Below, one piece after another: positions 43,316 through 51,469 of a stretch of DNA of 64,000 nt (position 1 is the first letter of the stretch; each line of letters begins with the position of its first letter). The stretch is from Cupriavidus necator A5-1. GTDB taxonomy: Bacteria > Pseudomonadota > Gammaproteobacteria > Burkholderiales > Burkholderiaceae. The translations under genes and the position numbers were made by a program. The notes below the pieces were generated by a model that was not told where the DNA came from, ran no database searches, and saw nothing but the letters and a program-made list of their open reading frames with translations. The stretch covers positions 3,162,001-3,226,000 of the forward strand of contig NZ_JQLI01000008.1 of assembly GCF_000744095.1 (NCBI RefSeq), read 5' to 3'.

Positions 43316-43560
43316 ACGGCCTCGGCGTCGGCACCTATCTCACGATGGCCGAGCTCGCAGAGTTGGTCGGCTGCCAGCCGACCAGCCACAGCTGCATGAA
43401 GCGCTGGCTCAAGAAGCACGGCTGGCCCTTCGCAGTGAATATAGCCGGGGTGCCTCAGGTGAGCCGCGCATACTACGCGGCCCGCATGACCGGGGCCGCC
43501 AACCAGAGCGCCAACGATGGCGCCGAAGACGAACCAAACTTTGAAGCACTGCTCGCATGA
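43312..43560 (+). CDS. Excisionase-like DUF4224 protein
   Basis: An 82-residue protein: YLTMAELAELVGCQPTSHSCMKRWLKKHGWPFAVNIAGVPQVSRAYYAARM. The L-T-x-x-E-L-x-x-L-x-G-x-x-x-x-x-x-x-x-x-W-L-x-x-x-G-x-x-F-x-x-x-x-x-G-x-P-x-V-x-R pattern is that of DUF4224 proteins found immediately before tyrosine integrases and thought to act as directionality factors. It overlaps the integrase by 4 bases. Confidence 0.75.
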   Translation: MNGLGVGTYLTMAELAELVGCQPTSHSCMKRWLKKHGWPFAVNIAGVPQVSRAYYAARMTGAANQSANDGAEDEPNFEALLA

Positions 43561-44654
43561 TTTCCCGCCGCAAGACTCCTGATGGCCTGCCGTTTCGCTT
43601 GTACCGGCGTGAGGGGAAATTCAAGGTCAGCTATGGGTACAAGTTGCCGAACGGAACGTGGGCATTCCGCCTGACCGCTCAGCGCAACAACCCCGATGCT
43701 GTTGCCGAGATCGACCAGGAAGCGCGCCGGCGCGCCGATGAACTGAACGGCAACTTCGTGCTGGCGGGAACCACCGAAGCCCTGATCAACGAGTACTTCA
43801 AATGGCAAACCCGTCTGCCCGCTGACAGCGAAATGCGAAAGGCGGACATCACGCTGACCGAAAATCGCGTTGAGGCCAAAAACCTGATCAAGGTGTTCGG
43901 CAAGGTCAAGCCTGCGTCGATCAAGCCCCACCACATCTACCGGTATCTGGATCGGCGAGCCGAGCTCGGTGCTCCGGCCAAGGCCAACAAAGAGATCGCC
44001 CTGCTGTCTGCTGTGCTCGAGTACGGGCGCCGCTTGGGTGAGCTGCAGATCAACCCCTGCCGCGGCATCAAGTACAACCCGACTCGGCCACGGCAAAAGT
44101 ATGTCCAGCCTCATGAGATCGCTCTCGCGCTAGAGATTGGCCGGGCCCGCGGCGGCAGCTACCTGGTACTCGCGCTCTGCGTGCACGTGGCCTACCTGAC
44201 TGTCAGCCGACCGGAAGAGATGCGCACCCTCGTTAGGCAGTCCTCGACCGAAGAGGGTCTCGTGGTTCCCGTTGGCAAGCGAAAGGGCGGCCAGATCCAG
44301 CGCACGAAGCTCGTTCGCTGGTCGCCTGCCCTGCGGAGCGCCGTGAACGAGGCTCTGGCCCTGCAGCGAACGGCGAGCGTCTATGTGTTCGGCAATACGT
44401 CGGGACAGGTGTACAGCCGCAGCGGCTGGAACACGATCTGGAAACGGCTGATGGGCTACTGCCAGGCAGCTGCCACTGAGCGCGAAATTGAGTTCAGCCC
44501 GTTCACTCTGGCCGACATGCGCCCCAGCGCCGTGACTGACCGGATGGAGGAAGGCGACGACCGCATCACGGACGCCACCGGCCACGCCGACGGCAAGATG
44601 GTGGCCAAGGTTTATGACAGGCGCAGGGTCCGGAAGGTGCGGCCAACCGCTTAG
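43557..44654 (+). CDS. Tyrosine integrase
   Basis: A 365-residue recombinase. N-terminal arm-binding domain (MISRRKTPDGLPFRLYRREGKFKVSYGYKLPNG), core-binding helices (about 85-160), catalytic domain from about 185. Catalytic residues: Arg218 (SRPEE), a D-M-R322 in place of the usual H-x-x-R, His343 (TGHAD) and nucleophile Tyr353 (KVYDRR). The first histidine of the HxxR motif is replaced, as in a known phage subgroup with K/A there. It integrates the phage, probably at the nearby tRNA-His. It overlaps the convergent DUF4145 gene by 4 bases. Confidence 0.92.
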   Translation: MISRRKTPDGLPFRLYRREGKFKVSYGYKLPNGTWAFRLTAQRNNPDAVAEIDQEARRRADELNGNFVLAGTTEALINEYFKWQTRLPADSEMRKADITLTENRVEAKNLIKVFGKVKPASIKPHHIYRYLDRRAELGAPAKANKEIALLSAVLEYGRRLGELQINPCRGIKYNPTRPRQKYVQPHEIALALEIGRARGGSYLVLALCVHVAYLTVSRPEEMRTLVRQSSTEEGLVVPVGKRKGGQIQRTKLVRWSPALRSAVNEALALQRTASVYVFGNTSGQVYSRSGWNTIWKRLMGYCQAAATEREIEFSPFTLADMRPSAVTDRMEEGDDRITDATGHADGKMVAKVYDRRRVRKVRPTA

Positions 44655-45259
44655 GCTTTAGCGCCAGGCGCTAGTTGACGGCCTCGTTTCACGCGAGCCG
44701 GCAGTTCGAAAAGTAGCTCTGCCAGCGCCTCAGCAAACCGGAGGATCCGCGCTGCCTCTTCCTCCGTTGCGTCAGGGGCGTCCTCGTCCGCGTGACGTTC
44801 ATCGTTTGCTTCTAGCCGTACCTCGTGCGCCCATGCTTTCATGTCCTCAGTGATGACATGGTCTTCAGCAGCCTTGTTGATGCGTACATAAAGGCTGCCT
44901 TCCTTGTAGTCACGCGCCTTCAGCATGTGATCGATTGCACGCGCCGAGCCAACGATGCTCAGTGAGGGCGTGCCCAAAGCCAATCTAGCCTCCCGCAACG
45001 CATTCCGGGCCTTGGCCGGGATGTCCTCAGAGTAGGTCGTCGCAGCCGGCCATGCCTGCAACCCCGAATTCGCAGGATTGGAGCGCACCATCACCCCAGC
45101 GCGGCAGCGCGCGCACTGAAAGACCCGCCAGTATTCCTTTGGGACCCCGCCTCCCGCCGTGGCTCCGATGAATGGATTTCCCACCAGGACCAAGTTGGGG
45201 GCAGAAATTCCGCAGTGTGGGCACCTTTCGGTTTCCAGATTGTTCCCAGAAAACTTCAT
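44651..45259 (-). CDS. DUF4145 protein (candidate moron)
   Basis: A 202-residue protein. CPHC near residue 14 and CARC near residue 50 make a zinc ribbon. Then come IPAKARNALREARLALGTPSLSIVGSARAIDHMLKA, KAWAHEVRLEANDERHADEDAPDATEEEAARILRFAEALAELLFELPARV. The P-x-x-x-x-x-x-x-E-A ... A-R-x-x-[LI]-[DE] ... W-A-x-x-[IV]-R ... N-x-x-x-H ... A-x-x-[IL]-L-x-F-x-E order is the DUF4145 signature. Such genes are often cargo near restriction or defence genes. It is convergent with int, at the prophage end. Antiphage function is only a possibility. Confidence 0.75.
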   Translation of the reverse strand: MKFSGNNLETERCPHCGISAPNLVLVGNPFIGATAGGGVPKEYWRVFQCARCRAGVMVRSNPANSGLQAWPAATTYSEDIPAKARNALREARLALGTPSLSIVGSARAIDHMLKARDYKEGSLYVRINKAAEDHVITEDMKAWAHEVRLEANDERHADEDAPDATEEEAARILRFAEALAELLFELPARVKRGRQLAPGAKA

Positions 45260-45299
45260 CTCCCCCTCCCTCGACCGACCGCTCGCTATGCGGTTGAAA

Positions 45300-45331
45300 T
45301 GAAAAAGCCCACCTCAACGGGTGGGCTTTTC
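45300..45331. terminator. Rho-independent terminator beyond DUF4145
   Basis: GAAAAAGCCCACC-N6-GGTGGGCTTTTC forms a strong stem with A and T tracts, usable in both directions. It lies between DUF4145 and the tRNA gene. Confidence 0.75.
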
Positions 45332-45341
45332 AAGAATCAAG

Positions 45342-45380
45342 TTCCAAAATTTGGAAGATCATCTTCCAAAAATCTTCCTA
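45342..45380. repeat. Nested palindromes in the candidate attR region
   Basis: TTCCAAA-A-TTTGGAA (45342-45356) overlaps TTTGGAAGAT-C-ATCTTCCAAA (45350-45370), both perfect, followed by another ATCTTCC. The motif CTTCCAAA or its complement therefore repeats several times in 39 bases between the integrase end and the tRNA. Integrase or excisionase arm sites are the natural candidates. Confidence 0.6.
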
Positions 45381-45417
45381 AGTCAGTGACCCTTAACCTT
45401 GGAACCTAATAAATACT

Positions 45418-45494
45418 TGGGGTGGCTGATGGGACTCGAACCCACGACGACAGGAATCACAATCCTGGACTCTACCAACTGAGCTACAGCCACC
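45418..45494 (-). tRNA. tRNA-His (GTG anticodon)
   Basis: The minus strand gives a complete cloverleaf: acceptor GGTGGCTG with the extra G-1 and C73 typical of tRNA-His, D-arm with AGCTCAGTTGGTAGAG, anticodon arm GGATTGTGATTCC (GTG, histidine), T-arm with GTTCGAACCC, and encoded CCA (45418-45420). The 3' end faces the prophage. tRNA 3' ends are favourite integration sites, and the integrase lies about 760 bases away. Confidence 0.97.
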
Positions 45495-45534
45495 GTAGAG
45501 GTCATCAGCGAAGCGCTGATCGACGAAAAACAAG

Positions 45535-45540
45535 ATTATA
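45535..45540 (-). promoter_or_regulatory. -10 box (TATAAT) of the tRNA-His promoter
   Basis: A perfect TATAAT on the minus strand lies 41 bases before the tRNA 5' end, in an AT-rich stretch unlike its surroundings. The -35 is weak. It leaves a leader of about 34 bases, as usual for tRNA genes. It is outside the candidate prophage end. Confidence 0.7.
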
Positions 45541-45592
45541 CAAACAGTTTTGCGAGATGGCTAGTATCCCGCACAATTTTTTTTGAGAGGGG

Positions 45593-45871
45593 TCACGCCC
45601 GGGGTGGGACCCACTTTGCCTCGAGCAGCACGGCTTCCTTGATTGCGGCGATGGTGTCGACTTCGGTGTCGAACTGACCGAGCAGACGGCGCGACTTGCC
45701 GTTCAATACCGCTTCCTGGAGCGCCTTGCCGGCTGCGTCAGACGTGCCGTGCTGCCAGCAGTAGCGTGCCGTCCATTTGCCATCCTGCAGCCGCTCGGCA
45801 ACCCATACCACTCGGAAGTCCTCGAAGACTTCGCCGAACGGCTCTTCCTTTTCCACTTCCGATTTTTCCAC
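45593..45871 (-). CDS. Small conserved host protein (start uncertain)
   Basis: The frame ends at 45593 and is open far upstream, but a coherent protein (VEKSEVEKEEPFGEVFEDFRVVWVAERLQDGKWTARYCWQHGTSDAAGKALQEAVLNGKSRRLLGQFDTEVDTIAAIKEAVLLEAKWVPPRA) begins near a GTG at 45871. I chose that start because upstream residues are arginine/proline-rich and look non-coding. About 92 residues. No family recognised. It follows tRNA-His in the same direction on the chromosome. Confidence 0.5.
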   Translation of the reverse strand: MEKSEVEKEEPFGEVFEDFRVVWVAERLQDGKWTARYCWQHGTSDAAGKALQEAVLNGKSRRLLGQFDTEVDTIAAIKEAVLLEAKWVPPRA

Positions 45872-46302
45872 GCTTGCCGCCTTCCCGGACCGTCCGTGCT
45901 GTCGCGCAGCCGCCAGCGGGTAGTTCACTGGCGCCCCGACCTCGGCATCGGTCCGCGTACCTGAATTCGCTTCGCCTGTGGCGATGCGAAAGATCGTATC
46001 ACGCTCATCAACCTGGCAGGCGGGCCGCTCAGCGAGTCGACGCGCGGCACCCTTGCGGCATATCAGCAATCGCGGGACTAGTGCGCGGCCCCCTCCTCGG
46101 CAGGGTTCTTGGCGGACATGCTCGAAGCGATACTTTCGCCTGAGGGACATTGACCCCCCTCGACTTCCCGTCAGGCGGCCCGCTCCCCAGCGGGCTGCCT
46201 GCCTCTTTTCCCTCCTCGCTCCTTCCGCGCCGGCAATGCGTCGAGTCGGAACCTCGGGGCGGCGCCACGGCCCAACCATCGTTAGTACAAGAAGGAATGG
46301 GA
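45872..46302. other. Intergenic region without a supported gene
   Basis: Open frames on both strands here are GC-driven and have no ribosome sites or recognisable products. If the gene ending at 45593 starts farther upstream, part of this region would be its 5' end. Confidence 0.4.
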
Positions 46303-46458
46303 ATGCGAAAGCTGTTCTGGCGGATGTCGGGAATCGTGGCGATGATGGCACTGGCGGCCGCGCTGGGCGGTTGCGCCGGCGGCGGCGTGGCGGACGGGCG
46401 GGAATCCGGCATTACGACATACGGCACGCTGGATGTCGGCGTGAGCCATACGCGCTAG
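46303..46458 (+). CDS. Small lipoprotein
   Basis: ATG 46303 follows AGAAGGA by six bases. The 51-residue product MRKLFWRMSGIVAMMALAAALGGCAGGGVADGRESGITTYGTLDVGVSHTR has a basic start, hydrophobic core and an AALGG-C lipobox with Cys24. The mature part is short and polar. Small outer-membrane lipoproteins of this type are common in Cupriavidus and Ralstonia. Function unknown. Confidence 0.65.
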   Translation: MRKLFWRMSGIVAMMALAAALGGCAGGGVADGRESGITTYGTLDVGVSHTR

Positions 46459-46534
46459 CGCGAGCGGGTGATCGATGGAACTCTAGTGCGCAGTTGCCGT
46501 CAAACCCCGGCGTCTGGCGCAGGAATACTGAGCG

Positions 46535-46566
46535 CAAAAAAAAGAGTCCGCAGCGCGGACTCTTAA
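46535..46566 (-). terminator. Rho-independent terminator
   Basis: AAGAGTCCGC and GCGGACTCTT pair with a short loop; the minus-strand side ends in eight T residues. It would end a transcript coming from the right. Confidence 0.7.
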
Positions 46567-46685
46567 CTTTAGCGATCTCAAATGCCCTGAAGGCAGTCGC
46601 AATGTACCTGTCATCCGGGAACTGCGCCATTCGGGTAAACGAAGAGCGCGAAGCGCGTCGGCGAACGGCGCCAAACAAAGCCGAC

Positions 46686-46712
46686 AAAAAAAAGCCCGCC
46701 GAAGCGGGCTGA
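46686..46712 (-). terminator. Rho-independent terminator, probably of dusA
   Basis: AGCCCGC-CGAA-GCGGGCT followed on the minus strand by eight T residues. It lies 223 bases past the dusA stop and is the first such signal downstream. Confidence 0.75.
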
Positions 46713-46934
46713 ATAATCAGTTGAAGAAAGCCCTGTATTCGAGGGCAGGCACAGTGTATGAAAGTGCCCTGCCTCGGCGAATTAGGGGAATCCCTTTGCG
46801 GACGCCAGTTTCCGGGCGAGGGGCATCTCAGGTGCCGCGCGCGCTACCCTCTGGCAAGCATGCACAATTTCGCGATTCGGATTTAGAGCAAAGGCTCGGC
46901 ATCCCCACGGAGCAGGGGCTGCCGACATCATGCA

Positions 46935-47972
46935 TTACGCCGCCAGGGGCTCGGAGGCCGGCGAACGCAAATGCTCCCGGGCCTCTTGGAACAGTGCATC
47001 CACATCCGCGCGCGTGCGTGCCGCATTCATCCGCTTTGCATCCGACAGCACGCGGCGCCAGCCCCGCCCGCCGGCAATGCCGCGGTGCAGGCCGAGCATA
47101 TGCCGCGTGACGGCACCCATATAACCGCCCCGCTCCACCAGGTCGCCGATATAGCGCTGCATCGACAGCTCGACATCCAGGCGTGAAGGCAACGGCGAAC
47201 TGGTGTCACCGTAGAAACGTGCATCCATTTCTGCCAGCACATACGGCTGGTGATAGGCCTCGCGGCCAATCATCACGCCGTCGACGTGCTGCAGGTGGCC
47301 TGCCATTTCGTCATAGCTGCCAATGCCGCCGTTGATCAGGATTTCCAGCTCAGGAAACTCCTGTTTCAGCTGGTACGCAACTTCATAGCGCAGCGGCGGG
47401 ATTTCGCGGTTCTCTTTTGGGCTCAGGCCTTTCAGGATGGCATTGCGCGCGTGGACGATAAAGGTGCCGCAGCCAGCATCGGCCACGGTGCCGACAAAAT
47501 CCCGAACAAAATCATAATGCTCGATTTTGTCGATGCCGATGCGATGTTTGACGGTCACCGGGATACTGACCGCATCACGCATCGCCTTCACGCAGTCGGC
47601 CACCAGTTGCGGCTCGGACATCAGGCAGGCACCGAATGCACCGCGCTGCACACGTTCGGACGGGCAGCCACAGTTCAGGTTGACCTCGGCGTAGCCCCAC
47701 TGCTGGCCAAGCTTTGCCGCCATGGCGAGGTCCGCCGGCTCGCTGCCGCCCAGTTGCAGCGCGACTGGATGTTCGGCTGCGTCAAAATCCAGATGCCGCG
47801 GCACGTCGCCATGCAGCAACGCGCCAGTCGTCACCATCTCGGTATACAGCCATGTGTGGCGGCTGAGTTGGCGATGGAACATGCGGCAATGACGGTCCGT
47901 CCAGTCCATCATCGGGGCCACCGAGATCCGGCGACGGCCCGCCGCGGGAACTTTACCTTGAAGATCGGTCAT
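46935..47972 (-). CDS. dusA: tRNA-dihydrouridine(20/20a) synthase
   Basis: A 345-residue FMN enzyme that reduces U20/U20a of tRNA with NADPH. Family marks are ISVAPMMDWTDRHCRMFHRQ (16-35), LYTEMVTTGALLHGD, HPVALQLGGSEP, VNLNCGCPSERVQRGAFGACLM with catalytic Cys103, VKHRIGID, FIVHARNAILKGLSPKENREIPPLRYE and INGGIGS. The N-terminal Met, length and motif order fit DusA. Some integrative elements insert in the 5' end of dusA, but here the prophage lies on its 3' side, so that is not the target. Confidence 0.95.
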   Translation of the reverse strand: MTDLQGKVPAAGRRRISVAPMMDWTDRHCRMFHRQLSRHTWLYTEMVTTGALLHGDVPRHLDFDAAEHPVALQLGGSEPADLAMAAKLGQQWGYAEVNLNCGCPSERVQRGAFGACLMSEPQLVADCVKAMRDAVSIPVTVKHRIGIDKIEHYDFVRDFVGTVADAGCGTFIVHARNAILKGLSPKENREIPPLRYEVAYQLKQEFPELEILINGGIGSYDEMAGHLQHVDGVMIGREAYHQPYVLAEMDARFYGDTSSPLPSRLDVELSMQRYIGDLVERGGYMGAVTRHMLGLHRGIAGGRGWRRVLSDAKRMNAARTRADVDALFQEAREHLRSPASEPLAA

Positions 47973-48542
47973 TTCAGATCGGATCGGCTGCGCCGATCCT
48001 TACCACTAGAGCACAACACGCCTTGGGCATGCGCGAGCCGGTTATCCGGCACAAGATAGGGTCCGGCGGCGAAGCGCGCGGTTGCGCCGCCAGCCGGAAG
48101 CTGGCCGAGTTTACCACCCCCGCATCAATTTGAAGCTGGAGCGCTCGGGGCGCCACCCTGATGTGGAGAATTCTTAACGTCCTGCGATATCGTGCGGCGG
48201 ACATTTGCTCAACCCATCTTCAGCCTTCCTGTCGACACCGACAAAAAATGCACTGAGACCGTCACACGAACCAAAACGTCTTCTATGCTAAAAGTGCGAG
48301 GTCTACCGTACATGCCATGCCTCGCCCCGGTGAGCCGATCCGGACTACGGAGCTTCGTAGTTTTTGCTGTTTGTCGCGTGACCCTGTGCGGGCGCCATTT
48401 TCGGACCCAGCATGCAGTACTCGATTGCGATGTCATCCGAACTACGCATAGCACGTTGTTAGTCGGCAATGCGGGCGTCGCAATGCTGGACAGCAGTTGC
48501 CGCAGTCGCCAATCAACATCGCACTACGGACCTGACGCCAAC
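47973..48542. other. Intergenic region upstream of the cellulose synthase-like gene
   Basis: 570 bases without a supported gene. A weak hairpin, ACTACG-N6-CGTAGT followed by TTTTT (48344-48366), lies about 180 bases before the start and may attenuate transcription. The open frame from 48192 into the gene has no ribosome site. Confidence 0.4.
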
Positions 48543-50681
48543 ATGAAGACCGAACTGCCCAAACGCTATGTCGCCTGGCTTGTCGCCATCTACGTGGCCT
48601 GCGGCCTCATCTATATGATCTGGCGGATCGGCACCATGAACGCGGCGGTGCCGTGGTTGTCCATCCCGCTCTACGCCGCGGAGCTGTATGGCTACCTGAG
48701 CGGGCTGCTGTTCGTCCTGATGACCTACCGGCTCAGCGTGCGCGAAGCGCAGCCGCCCGATCCCGGGCTGAAGGTCGACGTGTACGTGCCGACCTATAAC
48801 GAATCCGTTGACCTGTTGCGCCGCACGCTGCTGGCGGCCAAGCGGATGGACTACCCGCACGAAACCTGGCTGCTCGACGACGGCCGCCGCGATTGCATGC
48901 GCAGGCTGGCCGAAGAGCTTGGCTGCCGCTACCTGGCGCGCGACAACAACGCCCACGCCAAGGCCGGAAACCTCAACAATGCCCTGCAGTTCAGCAGCGG
49001 CGATTTCATCGCCATCTTCGATGCCGACCACGCGCCGCGCAAGGATTTCCTGGTCAAGACGCTCGGTTTCTTTCGCGATGCCGGCGTCGCCTTCGTGCAG
49101 ACGCCGCAAGATTTCTTCAATATCGATTCCTTCAACCACCGGCTGGGAAAGAAGCGTGTCTGGGACGAGCAGGCGCTGTTCTTCAAGGTCATCCAGCGCG
49201 GCAAGGATGCGTTGAATGCCGCCTTCTTCTGCGGCAGTTGTGCCGTGATCCGGCGCTCGGCGATACAGGAAATCGGTGGCTTCGCCACCGAAACGGTGAC
49301 CGAGGACGTGCATACCGCGATCAAGCTGCACAAGCGCGACTACCGTTCCGTCTATTTTGCCGAGTCACTGGCCTTCGGCCTGGCCCCGCACAGCATCGAT
49401 ACCTACCTGAAGCAACGCATGCGCTGGGGGATGGGCGCGATGCAGGTATTCCGGCGCGAGAACGTCTTGTTTGCGCGCGGCCTGACGCTGGGCCAGCGGC
49501 TGAACTATTTCGCCTCGGCGCTGTTTTTCTTCGAGGGTTGGCAGAAGCTGGTCTTCTTCCTCACGCCTCCCGCGGTCTTCCTGTCCGGCCAGATGCCGAT
49601 CGTCGCGCCGCTCGACCTGTTTCTGATGTTGTTCTGCCTGTACTACCTGCTGTCGATGCTGGTGCACCTGGAGCTGGGCCGGGGTTATAACTCGCTGTTC
49701 CTCAGCGAGCAGTACGCGATGGCGCGGCTCTTTGCCTTTATGTCAACCAGTGTCGGCCTGTTCCGGCGCAACATCCCGTTCGCGGTAACCGACAAGCAGT
49801 TGTCCGATACCGGCAAGATGTGGCTGTGGCTGTCGCCGCTACTGTTCCTCGCTGCCGTGACCGCGGCCAGCGTGCCTGTCGGGGTGTACCGCATGTACAC
49901 CGGCAGCATCCCGTTCGGCGCCGGCGTCGTGACCTTTATCTGGACCTTCGTCACGCTGCTGACCGCGGTGATCGTGGCCGTGTTCGCGCACCGCCATGCC
50001 AGCAACCGGCGCACGGAATACCGGTTCCCGTTGCGGGTGCCGGTCACGCTGACCCTGGACGGCGATACCCGCCTTGGCCTGACCTCAGACCTTTCCCCCA
50101 ACGGCGCGCTGTATATCGGTGAAGGTGTCCCAGGCCTTTCGCGCGGCGGCATGGTGGATATCGCCATCCACCTGCCCAACCTGATTGTGCGCGACGTCGC
50201 GCAGGCGACGTTCGTCAAGGCCCCGGCCGCCAATACCGGTGCCCAGACACAGATAGGCCTGCAATTCCAGTGGGACAAGGCCGGCAATACCGGCGCGCTT
50301 GAGACATTCCTGTATGGCAGCCGGCTGCAGCTCGACATGGGCAACCTGACCGAGACCGAGACGCCGCCGTTGACGCGCCTGGCCGAGCTGCTGCGCCGCG
50401 AAGGCGGTGGGCCGTCGCTGGCGCAGAGCTGGGCCGCCGGCCTGCTGATGCAGCCGTTGCGCTCCGGCATGCTGCCCGTCGCCATTGCCACCATCGAGGG
50501 CACTGCGCCGCTGCTGTTCAGCAGCATCGAACTCGACCTGAATCCCGGCACCTTGCTGCGCCAGCCGATGGCCGGCCAGCAGACAGAGCGGGCCGTCAAC
50601 CTGACCCCCACCGGCAAGCTGACCACGCCCACCGGCGACTTCCATCTCTATCAAATCGCGCCGCACATGGCCGCGGCCTGA
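48543..50681 (+). CDS. Family 2 glycosyltransferase with PilZ domain (BcsA-like)
   Basis: A 712-residue membrane enzyme. Motifs of processive beta-glucan synthases: DDG (112-114), FDADH with D160/D162, TED (253-255) and QRMRW (291-295). Four N- and C-terminal membrane clusters flank the catalytic loop (10-28, 37-62, and from about 325 onward). The C-terminal PilZ domain has RTEYR and DLSPNG, the c-di-GMP-binding RxxxR and (D/N)xSxxG motifs. It would polymerise a glucan and export it when c-di-GMP is high. No bcsB, bcsZ or bcsC is nearby. Start 48543 (MKTELPKRYV) is chosen; 16 bases later a BcsS-like gene follows the stop. Confidence 0.85.
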   Translation: MKTELPKRYVAWLVAIYVACGLIYMIWRIGTMNAAVPWLSIPLYAAELYGYLSGLLFVLMTYRLSVREAQPPDPGLKVDVYVPTYNESVDLLRRTLLAAKRMDYPHETWLLDDGRRDCMRRLAEELGCRYLARDNNAHAKAGNLNNALQFSSGDFIAIFDADHAPRKDFLVKTLGFFRDAGVAFVQTPQDFFNIDSFNHRLGKKRVWDEQALFFKVIQRGKDALNAAFFCGSCAVIRRSAIQEIGGFATETVTEDVHTAIKLHKRDYRSVYFAESLAFGLAPHSIDTYLKQRMRWGMGAMQVFRRENVLFARGLTLGQRLNYFASALFFFEGWQKLVFFLTPPAVFLSGQMPIVAPLDLFLMLFCLYYLLSMLVHLELGRGYNSLFLSEQYAMARLFAFMSTSVGLFRRNIPFAVTDKQLSDTGKMWLWLSPLLFLAAVTAASVPVGVYRMYTGSIPFGAGVVTFIWTFVTLLTAVIVAVFAHRHASNRRTEYRFPLRVPVTLTLDGDTRLGLTSDLSPNGALYIGEGVPGLSRGGMVDIAIHLPNLIVRDVAQATFVKAPAANTGAQTQIGLQFQWDKAGNTGALETFLYGSRLQLDMGNLTETETPPLTRLAELLRREGGGPSLAQSWAAGLLMQPLRSGMLPVAIATIEGTAPLLFSSIELDLNPGTLLRQPMAGQQTERAVNLTPTGKLTTPTGDFHLYQIAPHMAAA

Positions 50682-50696
50682 CAAGGAACTCCTTCT

Positions 50697-51425
50697 ATGA
50701 CGCGGTACACGCGCAAGCAGCTCACGGGCCATGCCAGCCTGACCCGCATCGCAATCATCGCCATGCTGGCAAGCCTGGCCACCTCCGTGTGGATGCCGGC
50801 GCATGCAGGCACGCTGTTTGGCGGGGCCAGCTTCGCCGGCGGCGGTGAGCGCAGCGAGTATGCCGGCGTGACCGGCAGCGCCTTGCCGGTGCCCTACCTG
50901 ACGCAGAAATTCGTGGTCAGCGACTACCACTACAGCTACGGTTCGAACGGCACCCGCGTCACGGTCAACGGGCAGGCGGCCGAAGCCGCGCTGGGGCTGC
51001 AGAAGGGCTGGGAAACCGGATGGGCAGAAATCACGGCTGGCGCCCGCTACCGCTACAACCGCGTCTCGCCCGAAGGCGCCGACAACCGCAGCGACGGCGG
51101 CGAATGGGGCCTGGCGCTGACCGTGCTCGGGCAGCAGGAGTTCGCGCAGCGCTGGCTGGCCAACGGGCTGGCCACGTACAACTTCGGGCCGAAGGCCTAT
51201 TGGGCGCGCGGACGCGTCCTGTACAAGGTGTTCGGCAAGGCGTGGGCCGGCCTGGAGCTGATCAAGCACGGCGACCCGTACTACCACTCCACCCAGGGCG
51301 GCGTGGTGGTGACCGGGATCCCGGTCACCCGAACCGTGAGCCTGGGCTTTTTTGGCGGCGTGAAGAAGACTGCCGGCGACCCGCGGGCGTTCTACGGCGG
51401 CCTTGAACTCAGCAAGTCATTCTAA
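50697..51425 (+). CDS. BcsS-like cellulose biosynthesis outer-membrane protein
   Basis: A 242-residue protein with an N-terminal signal peptide (to about residue 37, ending MPAHA) and alternating amphipathic strands (GWAEITAGARYRYNRVSPEGADNRSDGGEWGLALTVLGQQEF ... YFNFGPKAYWARGRVLYKVFGKAWAGLELIKHGDPYYHSTQGGVVV ... VSLGFFGGVKKTAGDPRAFYGGLELSKSF) that form an outer-membrane beta barrel. It matches the BcsS family pattern and follows the BcsA-like gene by 16 bases, so they form an operon. It may take part in export. Confidence 0.75.
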   Translation: MTRYTRKQLTGHASLTRIAIIAMLASLATSVWMPAHAGTLFGGASFAGGGERSEYAGVTGSALPVPYLTQKFVVSDYHYSYGSNGTRVTVNGQAAEAALGLQKGWETGWAEITAGARYRYNRVSPEGADNRSDGGEWGLALTVLGQQEFAQRWLANGLATYNFGPKAYWARGRVLYKVFGKAWAGLELIKHGDPYYHSTQGGVVVTGIPVTRTVSLGFFGGVKKTAGDPRAFYGGLELSKSF

Positions 51426-51469
51426 CCGCCCTGCACCGCCGGGACAGCAGTCCCGCGCGGCAGCGCTCG

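Larger units (their letters stand above)
46459..46934. other. Gap with two minus-strand terminators, no supported gene
   Basis: 476 bases between the lipoprotein and dusA. Hairpins with T8 tracts on the minus strand occur at 46535-46566 and 46686-46712. The stretch between them (about 120 bases) is a possible short RNA unit. No ORF has a convincing product. Confidence 0.5.

Noticed and set aside
46412-46687. 91-codon open frame on the minus strand
   Set aside because: It reads straight through a terminator hairpin with its T-run, which is not coding-like.
45978-46712. 244-codon open frame on the plus strand between the small conserved gene and the terminators
   Set aside because: Low-complexity arginine-rich product that covers a terminator and the small lipoprotein in another frame.
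46935-47972. dusA as the attachment target
   Set aside because: Elements that use dusA insert at its 5' end; here the prophage is on the 3' side and tRNA-His lies closer to the integrase.
48344-48366. Hairpin followed by TTTTT upstream of the BcsA-like gene
   Set aside because: The stem is only six base pairs; too weak to call a terminator or attenuator.
50085-51287. 400-codon open frame on the minus strand under the BcsS-like gene
   Set aside because: Antisense shadow; BcsS-like and BcsA-like genes on the plus strand have signal peptide and catalytic motifs.
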